Positions 1 through 5,030 of a stretch of DNA of 5,067 nucleotides are shown piece after piece; position 1 is the first letter of the stretch, and every line of letters starts with the position of its first letter. Location of the stretch: contig URLP01000123.1 of NCBI GenBank assembly GCA_900548635.1, forward strand, positions 1-5,067, in the 5' to 3' direction. The position numbers and the translations under genes are program-made. Source of the stretch: an uncultured Megasphaera sp. Lineage in GTDB: Bacteria > Bacillota > Negativicutes > Veillonellales > Megasphaeraceae. The notes beneath the pieces were generated by a model. It did not search any database. It was given only the letters and a program-made list of their open reading frames with translations, and had not been told where the DNA came from.

Positions 1-445
1 GACGGCCGTCATCGAAGCGGCGATGCACAGCGGCTCCCTGATTACGGCCAACTTCGCCCTCGAAGAAGGGCGCGACGTCTTCGCCATGCCGGGCAACGTC
101 TTTTCTGCGACCAGCAAGGGGACGAACCATCTCCTCCAGCTCGGCGCCATGCCCCTGACGGCTGTCGAAGATATCCTGGAAGACTTCCGCCGCCGCGGCT
201 GGCGGGGCCCGAAAGACGGGCAGGGAAAAGGCAGTTCCGTCGCCCTCAGCCCGGCCGAAGCCGCCGTTGTCCGGGAAATCCCCCTCGACCGGGCCGCGCC
301 GGTAAGCGAGCTCCTCAGCAAAACAGGCCTCGCCGTCCCGGACCTCCTGCACCTCCTCCTCCAGCTGCAACTGAAAAAAGCCGTAGAAGAACTCCCGGGC
401 GGCTACATCCGCTGCGCCGCGGCCTTTCAGGCGCTGTCAGAGTGA
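1..445 (+). CDS. dprA: DNA-processing protein DprA, C-terminal part (5' end outside window)
   Basis: DprA binds incoming single-stranded DNA during natural transformation and loads RecA on it in the cytoplasm. The reading frame is open from position 2, so the gene starts upstream of the window; about 147 residues are visible. The first part carries the end of the DprA Rossmann-like domain: the SGSLITANFALEEGRDVFAMPG stretch (split: SGSLITA, ALEEGR, VFAMPG), followed by SKGTNHLLQLGA, which matches the family's usual S-x-G-x-N-x-L-I-x-x-GA. A linker rich in G, K and R follows. The last 60 or so residues (from LSPAEAAVV to GGYIRC) fit the winged-helix domain common at DprA C termini. The stop is TGA at 443-445, so the C terminus looks complete. 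The next gene is convergent, so dprA ends its transcription unit here; no clear intrinsic terminator is seen in the 81-nt gap. The family call is firm. Confidence 0.95.
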   Translation, partial: TAVIEAAMHSGSLITANFALEEGRDVFAMPGNVFSATSKGTNHLLQLGAMPLTAVEDILEDFRRRGWRGPKDGQGKGSSVALSPAEAAVVREIPLDRAAPVSELLSKTGLAVPDLLHLLLQLQLKKAVEELPGGYIRCAAAFQALSE

Positions 446-484
446 CTCTATTCTCTCTGTGCCTATGCTTAGTGTAACGGGCGC

Positions 485-522
485 CGTTTGCCGTGATTCG
501 TTTGCCGTGGTTCGTTTTGCGT
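485..522. repeat. 14-nt direct repeat (about 2.7 units), left inverted copy
   Basis: Two 14-nt units sit head to tail, CGTTTGCCGTGATT at 485-498 and CGTTTGCCGTGGTT at 499-512, 13 of 14 identical. A partial third (CGTTTTGCGT) lies at 513-522. The array fills most of the gap between the convergent dprA and kinase-like genes. The reverse complement of 492-517 matches 1799-1824 at 24 of 26 positions, so the two arrays are inverted relative to each other. I see no long hairpin with a T-tract, so it does not look like a terminator. Confidence 0.75.
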
Positions 523-526
523 ACGC

Positions 527-1249
527 TTAGGACAATCCTGTAATATACTCTTTCGTCTTATCCACGGAGACGACGTCAATCCAGCCGAAGGGGACCAGGG
601 CGCGGCAGCAGGCGAAGAGGAGGTGGTGGTTGGCGACGAAGTCCTGCAGGCCCTGGATCGTTGCTTCGCTGCCCTTGACGCTGCGGTAGCCTTTGACGGC
701 TTCATCGATGAGGCGGTTGTCCGGCCATTCTTCGCGGAAGCAGCTGTGCAGGAAGAGAAAGAGGTCCAGGACCTGGGCCGGCGCGCTGACGAAATGCTGT
801 TCATTTTCCCAGTCGAGGAAGGTGATCTTGTCGGCGTCTTTGTCGTAGGCGATATCGCGCAGGGCCGGCCGGCCGTGGTGCAGGCCCGCCGCATGGAGCT
901 TAGCCAGGCCTTTGCCGGCGCGCCAAAAGGCATTGAGGCGCACGTCCGCATAGGCTTCGTCCTTAGCTACGCCCTGGAGAGTGCGTCCGGCGGCTTCCAT
1001 GGCGAAGAAATTTTCGTCGAGGAGGGCCAGGTGCGGCGCCAGGGGCAGACGGGCGTTGACGGTCATGATCTTATAGGCTTCGCACCAGAAGGCCGTCGAC
1101 GGGTCTTTCTTGGCAAAGGAATTACGGCCGTTGCTCATGCGGCGCTTGACGAAATATTTTTTCCCTCCAAAATCGAGGGAGACGATGCGTTTTTTCGGCG
1201 CTGCCGCGATGGCTCCGCGGACGGCCTGGTAAAGTGATTCATTGAACAT
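527..1249 (-). CDS. Protein-kinase-fold protein, possibly LPS/Kdo-kinase-like
   Basis: A 240-residue soluble protein that reads like a small eukaryotic-type or LPS kinase. The N lobe has a beta-strand lysine at K35 (YFVKRR) and a candidate partner glutamate E57 (FWCEAYKIM). A hinge-like MEAAG is at 84-88. The C lobe has LAKLHAAGLHHGRPALRD at about 115-132, in the place of the catalytic loop, and FLDWEN at 144-149, in the place of the DFG/DFE metal-binding segment. The catalytic loop is odd: against the aminoglycoside-phosphotransferase pattern HGDxxxxN it has HGRxxxxD. No signal peptide or membrane segment is visible. The start ATG (complement of 1247-1249) has AGAAGG (complement of 1258-1263) 8 nt upstream; the stop is TAA. 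Substrate unknown. By resemblance it may act on lipopolysaccharide (Kdo/WaaP/InaA-like families), which fits a diderm host, but a pseudokinase or another small-molecule kinase is possible. The kinase fold is likely; the substrate is a guess. Confidence 0.65.
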   Translation of the reverse strand: MFNESLYQAVRGAIAAAPKKRIVSLDFGGKKYFVKRRMSNGRNSFAKKDPSTAFWCEAYKIMTVNARLPLAPHLALLDENFFAMEAAGRTLQGVAKDEAYADVRLNAFWRAGKGLAKLHAAGLHHGRPALRDIAYDKDADKITFLDWENEQHFVSAPAQVLDLFLFLHSCFREEWPDNRLIDEAVKGYRSVKGSEATIQGLQDFVANHHLLFACCRALVPFGWIDVVSVDKTKEYITGLS

Positions 1250-1338
1250 GCAAAAAGCCTTCTTTCAAATCCAATAGTCTGTACTTTGTTTATATTAAGA
1301 TATAATTTCAAAGTTTAAAGTTTATTTAACTCTAAGGA

Positions 1339-1355
1339 TTGCTATATTATAGCAA
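1339..1355. promoter_or_regulatory. Perfect 17-nt palindrome, candidate operator
   Basis: TTGCTATATTATAGCAA is an exact inverted repeat with 8-nt arms and a one-base centre. It lies in the divergent intergenic region, and its arm TTGCTATA recurs as a direct copy at 1398-1405. Its size fits a dimeric repressor site, but it also builds -10-like elements on both strands. No matching regulator gene is visible in the window. Confidence 0.4.
1346..1354 (-). promoter_or_regulatory. Possible extended -10 promoter for the kinase-like gene
   Basis: On the minus strand the sequence reads TGCTATAAT, a TGn extended -10 joined to a perfect TATAAT. A recognisable -35 at 16-18 nt is lacking, which extended -10 promoters tolerate. 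Transcription would start near 1339 and give a leader of about 90 nt before the kinase-like ATG. The element lies inside the palindrome at 1339-1355, so the match could be a by-product of that palindrome. Confidence 0.4.
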
Positions 1356-1398
1356 ATTTTCGGGGAAAAAGCCATTTTCTCTTTATTTTACGACTAAT

Positions 1399-1407
1399 TG
1401 CTATAAT
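1399..1407 (+). promoter_or_regulatory. Possible extended -10 promoter upstream of the small membrane-protein gene
   Basis: TGCTATAAT at 1399-1407 is an extended -10 on the plus strand. The -35 region (about 1378-1385) has a poor match. A better promoter follows at 1425-1453, so this would be a secondary start, if used at all. Confidence 0.3.
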
Positions 1408-1424
1408 GAATTTGATAAGCACTA

Positions 1425-1453
1425 TTGATATGTTCGAAGATACACTTTATAAT
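1425..1453 (+). promoter_or_regulatory. Sigma-A promoter for the 72-residue membrane protein gene
   Basis: TTGATA at 1425-1430 (5 of 6 to TTGACA) and TATAAT at 1448-1453 (perfect) are separated by 17 nt. Transcription would begin near 1460, giving a 5' leader of about 36 nt before the ATG at 1496. An upstream in-frame ATG at 1406 would lie before this start site, so it could not be translated from this transcript. Confidence 0.75.
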
Positions 1454-1479
1454 GAGGACAGTAATCAAATAAGTTTTTC

Positions 1480-1486
1480 AAGGGAG
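1480..1486 (+). promoter_or_regulatory. Ribosome binding site that fixes the start at 1496
   Basis: AAGGGAG at 1480-1486 is 9 nt before ATG 1496. It directly abuts another in-frame ATG at 1487, which is too close to be used. ATG 1406 has no comparable site upstream. Confidence 0.7.
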
Positions 1487-1495
1487 ATGTTTGGT

Positions 1496-1714
1496 ATGTT
1501 TCAGAATACAGACTTTTGGATTGGCTTAGGTATCGGTGTCGTCGCAGGTGTTTTCGGCTACAAATTGATGTCCGAACGTGAACAGCAGCTCCTCGCTATG
1601 CAGCAGCCCGCTGTCGGCGCAATGACCGCTTCCGTTCCTCTCGCTGAACTCCAGCGCCAGAAAGAAGAATTGGAAGACATGATCGCAGCTCAGGAAGCAG
1701 CACAGGCAAAATAA
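1496..1714 (+). CDS. Small single-span membrane protein with glycine zipper and coiled-coil tail
   Basis: A 72-residue protein of unknown function. A hydrophobic helix at about residues 7-25 (FWIGLGIGVVAGVFGYKLM) has glycines at 10, 14, 18 and 21, a GxxxG-type zipper that favours helix packing in the membrane. The segment lacks a cleavage-type motif, so it is probably an anchor. After it comes a Q/A-rich linker and a predicted helix at about 49-70 (LAELQRQKEELEDMIAAQEA) with heptad-like leucine/methionine spacing, which suggests a coiled coil. The layout recalls YtxH-like small proteins, but I cannot assign it to that family. The start was chosen from the ribosome binding site at 1480-1486 and the promoter at 1425-1453. 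The frame could be extended upstream to ATG 1406 (102 residues), but the extra part is AT-rich and overlaps the promoter. It is transcribed alone, divergently from the kinase-like gene; stop TAA at 1712-1714. Confidence 0.65.
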   Translation: MFQNTDFWIGLGIGVVAGVFGYKLMSEREQQLLAMQQPAVGAMTASVPLAELQRQKEELEDMIAAQEAAQAK

Positions 1715-1752
1715 GCGGCTGGTAGGGATTGTCGCAAGGGGGCGCCCGCGTG

Positions 1753-1794
1753 AATCCTGGGCAAATCATTGTCGTGAATTTGTTTGGATTTTTT
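1753..1794 (+). terminator. Possible weak intrinsic terminator after the 72-residue gene
   Basis: AATCC (1753-1757) pairs with GGATT (1786-1790), and CAAAT (1762-1766) with ATTTG (1778-1782), leaving an internal loop and an 11-nt apical loop. A run of six Ts covers 1789-1794. The stem is interrupted and AT-rich, so it is much weaker than the terminator at 1825-1858. A second GGATT at 1726-1730 could compete for the same AATCC. Confidence 0.3.
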
Positions 1795-1797
1795 CGG

Positions 1798-1825
1798 CAA
1801 ACGAACCACGCCAAACGAACCACGA
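1798..1825. repeat. 14-nt direct repeat (two units), right inverted copy
   Basis: CAAACGAACCACGC (1798-1811) and CAAACGAACCACGA (1812-1825) are 13 of 14 identical and are built from two alternating heptamers. The 26-nt core at 1799-1824 is the inverted counterpart of 492-517, with 24 of 26 matches. It runs straight into the A-run that starts the terminator stem. Confidence 0.75.
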
Positions 1826-1858
1826 AAAAAGCGCACTTTTGTGCGCTTTTTTCTTTTT
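1825..1858 (+). terminator. Strong rho-independent terminator
   Basis: A perfect 12-bp stem, AAAAAAGCGCAC (1825-1836) with GTGCGCTTTTTT (1841-1852), closes a TTTT loop and is followed by more Ts (to 1858, one C interrupting). It ends transcription from the 72-residue gene and insulates the feo promoter 25 nt downstream. The A-run on the left could allow function on the minus strand too, though nothing is transcribed that way here. Confidence 0.9.
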
Positions 1859-1882
1859 ATAAATGAAATTCAATAACAACTA

Positions 1883-1911
1883 TTGACACACTATGTAAAA
1901 AAAGATATAAT
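1883..1911 (+). promoter_or_regulatory. Perfect-consensus sigma-A promoter of the feo operon
   Basis: TTGACA at 1883-1888 and TATAAT at 1906-1911, exactly 17 nt apart, both perfect matches. The spacer and flanks are AT-rich. Transcription should start near 1918, giving a leader of about 75 nt. So strong a core promoter normally needs a repressor, and a candidate operator lies immediately downstream. Confidence 0.9.
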
Positions 1912-1917
1912 GTTTTT

Positions 1918-1936
1918 GGTAATGAAATATGTTATC
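1918..1936. promoter_or_regulatory. Candidate Fur box over the feo transcription start
   Basis: By hand alignment this 19-nt stretch matches the classical Fur consensus (GATAATGATAATCATTATC) at 13 of 19 positions, including TAATGA on the left and TTATC on the right. A slightly shifted 1920-1940 segment is an imperfect palindrome with TAATGA/TCATTA ends. It covers the predicted start site, where bound Fur would block RNA polymerase when Fe2+ is abundant. Fur control of feo is well known; the specific site is inference. Confidence 0.55.
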
Positions 1937-1992
1937 ATTAAAACAGAAGGGATGTGTGAGTATTATTTACGGAGCTGAAAGGAGCGATGTAA

Positions 1993-2286
1993 ATGAGTGT
2001 CGTCATCGTAGGTGGTAATGATTGTATGGTGTGTCGTTATAAGCGTATCTGCAAAGAATACGATTATAAGGCCAAAGTTTTTACACAGGTACCCAGCGAT
2101 TTCAAGTCAAAGATTGGATCGCCGGATCTTGTCGTGTTGTTCACCAGTACCGTGAGCCACAGTATGGTCCGCTGCGCCGTCAAGGAAGCACAGCGCAAGA
2201 ACGTGGAAGTCGTCCGTTCCCATACGAGCAGCTCGAACGCACTGAAAAACATATTAGCAGCCCGGACGACGGAAACAGCCGTCTGA
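1993..2286 (+). CDS. DUF2325-type small cysteine protein, first gene of the feo operon
   Basis: A 97-residue soluble protein. It begins with a beta strand and glycine turn (VVIVGGND, 3-10), has a central strand followed by T/S and His (PDLVVLFTSTVSH, 44-56), and ends with a basic-helix and RSHTSSSNAL (75-84). These features fit the DUF2325 family, a small Rossmann-like domain of unknown function. It carries C11, C14 and C20 (C-x2-C-x5-C) just after the glycine turn, plus C61, and histidines at 56 and 77, so metal or Fe-S binding or a redox switch is plausible. The start ATG has AAAGGAG at 1978-1984, 8 nt upstream. feoA follows 23 nt after the stop, in the same transcript. Its position suggests a role in Fe2+ uptake, perhaps like the cysteine-bearing FeoC of other bacteria, to which it shows no obvious sequence similarity. 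Family call good; function unknown. Confidence 0.85.
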   Translation: MSVVIVGGNDCMVCRYKRICKEYDYKAKVFTQVPSDFKSKIGSPDLVVLFTSTVSHSMVRCAVKEAQRKNVEVVRSHTSSSNALKNILAARTTETAV

Positions 2287-2309
2287 AGGTCAAAGGGGAG
2301 TCAGCAGTT

Positions 2310-2546
2310 ATGAGAATCATTTCTTTAGCCGACATGAAAGTCGGCCAGTCGGGCGTCGTCGAAGCCCTCGAAGGACGTGGCAATATCCAGCATCGCCTCG
2401 TCGACATGGGCGTCGTCAAAGGTTCGCATATTTCAGTATTCAAGAAGGCCCCGTTAGGCGATCCTATCGAAGTCAAAGTCAAGGGGTGCGCCTTGGCACT
2501 GCGTATGAATGAAGCGGCAATGATATCCGTTGCCGTCGATCAGTAA
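2310..2546 (+). CDS. feoA: Ferrous iron transport protein A (FeoA)
   Basis: A 78-residue cytoplasmic protein with the FeoA SH3-like fold. FeoA is thought to bind the FeoB G domain or membrane core and tune Fe2+ transport. Recognisable features are the N-terminal SLADMKVGQSGVV, the RLVDMGVVKGSHISVFKKAPLGDP core (split: RLVDMG, VKGSHI, APLGDP) and the closing strand VKVKGCALALRMNEAAMISV. Its length is typical of the family. AAAGGGGAG at 2292-2300 lies 9 nt before the ATG. feoB starts 18 nt downstream, so the two are tightly co-transcribed and probably co-translated in similar amounts. Confidence 0.96.
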   Translation: MRIISLADMKVGQSGVVEALEGRGNIQHRLVDMGVVKGSHISVFKKAPLGDPIEVKVKGCALALRMNEAAMISVAVDQ

Positions 2547-2564
2547 AAGGGGGTCATAGTAGTC

Positions 2565-5000
2565 ATGGAAAATGCAGCAAGAATCAAGATTGCCCTGGCC
2601 GGCAATCCGAACTGCGGTAAAACGACGATTTTTAATAACATCACCGGCGCGAAACAGCACGTCGGCAACTATCCCGGCGTCACCGTCGAAAAGAAGGAAG
2701 GCCATCGTACCTTCAACGGCAAGGATTTGCTCTTCATCGACCTGCCCGGCACATACAGCCTGACGGCGCGGTCCCTCGACGAAGTCGTCGCCCGCAACGT
2801 CATCATCAATGATAAACCGGACATCATCGTCAATGTCCTCGATGCGTCCAACCTGGAACGAAATCTTTACCTGGCCGCACAGCTCGTCGAACTGGGCCGC
2901 CCCATGGTCATTGCCCTGAACATGATGGACATCGCCGACCGCATGGGCGTCAAAATCGACCTCAAGAAGCTCGGCCAGCAGCTCGGCGCCGTCGTCGTGC
3001 CCCTCGTCGGCAGCAAGAACATCGGCACGAAGGAACTCCTCGATGCCATTTCCGGTACGGAAACGAAAAACCTGGTCAATGCCAAAGTCGACTACGGACC
3101 AGACGTCGAACCGGCTATCGCCAACCTGACCGATGCCATCGAAAAGATGGGCATCATCAAATACCCGGTCCGCTGGCTGGCCGTCAAGCTTTTGGAAAAC
3201 GACGCCGATGCTGTCGCCAAAGTCCGCGCCATGGACGGTACACAGTCCATCTTAGCCCTGGCTTCGACGCTTCGCGATTCCCTGGCCAACAAGATCGACT
3301 TGGATTTCTACTTCGCTCAATGCCGATATCAATTCGCAACTGAAGCATTTAATAAATCAATTATCAATGTCGGTTCTAGCGACTCCTTGTCCGATAAGAT
3401 CGACAGTGTCCTGACGAACCGTTTCCTGGGCATTCCGATTTTCCTGGCCCTCATGTGGCTCATGTTCGTCGTCGTCATTAACGTCGGTGCCTACCCGCAG
3501 GGCTGGCTCGATACGGGCTTCAGCATGCTCGGTGACTGGTGCAGCGATGTCATCGAAGATGAACAGCTCCGCTCCCTCGTCGTCGACGGCGTCATCGGCG
3601 GTGTCGGTTCGGTCCTCAGTTTCGTACCGCTTATCGTTCTCCTGTATTTATTCATCAGCTTACTCGAAGATACGGGCTACATGGCCCGCGCCGCCTTCCT
3701 CATCGACCGCGCCATGCGCGCCCTGGGGCTGCACGGTAAGTCCTTTATCCCGATGATCCTCGGCTTCGGCTGCAACGTACCTGGCATCATGGCCGCCCGT
3801 ACGCTGGACAACGAAAAAGACCGCCTCGTTACGATCATGGCCTGCCCGTTCATGAGCTGCGGTGCCCGCCTCCCGGTTTACACCCTGCTCATCGCCGCTT
3901 TCTTCGGCTCCACGGGCTACGGCGGTACGGTCCTCTTCGGCATTTACCTCCTGGGCATCATCGTTTCCGTCTGCGTCGCCCTGGTCCTGCGCCACACGAA
4001 GTATAAAGGCGAACAGGAACCGTTCGTCATGGAAATGCCGCCGTACCACATCCCGACCCTCAAAGGTGTCCTCATGCACATGTGGGAACGCACGGTCCTC
4101 TACCTGAAAAAAGCAGGTACCTTCATCCTCGGTGCTTCCATCCTCGTTTGGTTCCTCACGGCCTATCCGGCAGATGTCAACTACTCGCAGGATTTCGATG
4201 CTGCCAAAGATCAGGTCACGGCAGAAATGGAACAGACACAGGCTTCCATCCTCCAGTCCTACGGCCTGAGCTCGATTGAAGACAATGATGAATTGAACAG
4301 CATGTATGAAGACATGGTCGCCGCTGCAGATGAAGCGAAAGACGAAGAAGATGAAGATGAAGCCGATTCCGGCAACGCCCTGAACCCGGCTGCGGCGCTG
4401 AGCTCCGTCGAAGACCAGGTCAAAGATTCTGAAAACGAAGAAGATACGCTCTTCATGGGCAAATACCCGCAGAGCTTCGCAGACCTCCAGGAAAAGAATC
4501 CGGCTGTCTTTGCACAGGCACTGCCGCTCTTCGATGCCAAAGCCGATGCTGACGATGCCAGTGATAAACTGGACGACCAGCAGACCGCTGAAAAGATCCA
4601 GCAGTCCTATGCGGCCCGCATTGGTAAATTCGTCGAACCGGTCATCCAGCCGCTCGGCTTTGACTGGAAAATCGGCGTAGGCCTCATCGCCTGCACGGCT
4701 GCGAAAGAAGTCATGGTTTCCACCCTCGGTACGATTTACAGTGTCGGCGGTGACGATACCCACGAATCGGGCATCGTTGAATACCTGAGAAACGACCCGG
4801 ACTTCAACCCGGCTGTCGCCCTCTCGCTGATGGTCTTCTGCCTCCTCTACATGCCCTGCGTCGCTTCCATGGCTGTTATCAAACGTGAAACAGGCTCCTG
4901 GAAAATGCTCCTCGCCAGCGACGGCATGTGCCTCGTCCTCTCGTACGTCCTCGCTTACATCACCTATCACCTGGCCCTCATGGCCGGCCTGGGCGCATAA
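2565..5000 (+). CDS. feoB: Ferrous iron transporter FeoB with enlarged acidic loop
   Basis: An 811-residue inner-membrane Fe2+ transporter. The N-terminal G domain shows G1 GNPNCGKT (13-20, with N16 at the position that binds K+ in characterised FeoBs), G2 T40 in GVTVE, G3 DLPG (59-62), G4 NMMD (119-122) and a G5-like VGSKNIG (148-154). A helical GDI-like domain runs to about 280. The membrane domain begins near 290 and includes LLEDTGYMAR (366-375), the first Gate motif with GCNVP (402-406) and CPFMSCGARLPVY (427-439), and a second Gate region with ACTAAKEVMVSTLG (709-722) and MPC (763-765). Between W529 and the conserved SYAARIGKFVEP (681-692) lies an unusually long D/E-rich loop of about 145 residues, including DEEDEDE (593-599); by family topology it should face outside. 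AAAAGGGGG at 2545-2553 is 11 nt before the ATG. Codons 251-272 are AT-rich, unlike the rest of the gene. Stop TAA. Confidence 0.98.
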   Translation: MENAARIKIALAGNPNCGKTTIFNNITGAKQHVGNYPGVTVEKKEGHRTFNGKDLLFIDLPGTYSLTARSLDEVVARNVIINDKPDIIVNVLDASNLERNLYLAAQLVELGRPMVIALNMMDIADRMGVKIDLKKLGQQLGAVVVPLVGSKNIGTKELLDAISGTETKNLVNAKVDYGPDVEPAIANLTDAIEKMGIIKYPVRWLAVKLLENDADAVAKVRAMDGTQSILALASTLRDSLANKIDLDFYFAQCRYQFATEAFNKSIINVGSSDSLSDKIDSVLTNRFLGIPIFLALMWLMFVVVINVGAYPQGWLDTGFSMLGDWCSDVIEDEQLRSLVVDGVIGGVGSVLSFVPLIVLLYLFISLLEDTGYMARAAFLIDRAMRALGLHGKSFIPMILGFGCNVPGIMAARTLDNEKDRLVTIMACPFMSCGARLPVYTLLIAAFFGSTGYGGTVLFGIYLLGIIVSVCVALVLRHTKYKGEQEPFVMEMPPYHIPTLKGVLMHMWERTVLYLKKAGTFILGASILVWFLTAYPADVNYSQDFDAAKDQVTAEMEQTQASILQSYGLSSIEDNDELNSMYEDMVAAADEAKDEEDEDEADSGNALNPAAALSSVEDQVKDSENEEDTLFMGKYPQSFADLQEKNPAVFAQALPLFDAKADADDASDKLDDQQTAEKIQQSYAARIGKFVEPVIQPLGFDWKIGVGLIACTAAKEVMVSTLGTIYSVGGDDTHESGIVEYLRNDPDFNPAVALSLMVFCLLYMPCVASMAVIKRETGSWKMLLASDGMCLVLSYVLAYITYHLALMAGLGA

Positions 5001-5001
5001 G

Positions 5002-5024
5002 AGTTTGTAGTTTGCAGTTTGTAG
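5002..5024. repeat. Heptamer tandem repeat (AGTTTGY x3) after feoB
   Basis: AGTTTGT, AGTTTGC and AGTTTGT follow each other at 5002-5022, with AG beginning a fourth unit. It starts one base after the feoB stop codon. Its 7-nt period matches the 7+7 structure of the arrays at 485-522 and 1798-1825, and its complement shares the CAAAC core with them. Confidence 0.65.
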
Positions 5025-5030
5025 TGAAAG

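Noticed and set aside
446..526. Bidirectional terminator between dprA and the convergent gene
   Set aside because: The stretch holds direct repeats, not a stem with flanking A and T runs.
469..951. Minus-strand open frame of 160 codons overlapping the kinase-like gene in another frame
   Set aside because: Its product is a run of S, T, R and P without domain features, typical of an off-frame translation.
623..1237. Plus-strand open frame of 204 codons opposite the kinase-like gene
   Set aside because: It mirrors the minus-strand gene. The minus-strand product has kinase-like motifs and a good ribosome binding site; the plus-strand one has neither.
1596..1823. Minus-strand frame of 75 codons across the end of the small membrane-protein gene
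   Set aside because: No ribosome binding site, and it runs through the repeat array and the far end of the annotated gene.
1871..1885. Small inverted repeat CAATA/TATTG overlapping the feo -35 box
   Set aside because: Five-base arms in AT-rich sequence are expected by chance; the Fur-like site downstream is the better operator.
1952..1978. Eight-codon upstream frame (MCEYYLRS) in the feo leader
   Set aside because: The only purine-rich stretch is one base from its ATG, too close to act as a ribosome binding site, and the peptide shows no attenuation-type codon run.
3660..4970. Long minus-strand open frame (436 codons) inside feoB
   Set aside because: It lies wholly antisense to conserved FeoB sequence, has low-complexity composition and no ribosome binding site. 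C-rich third positions in feoB remove stop codons on the opposite strand.
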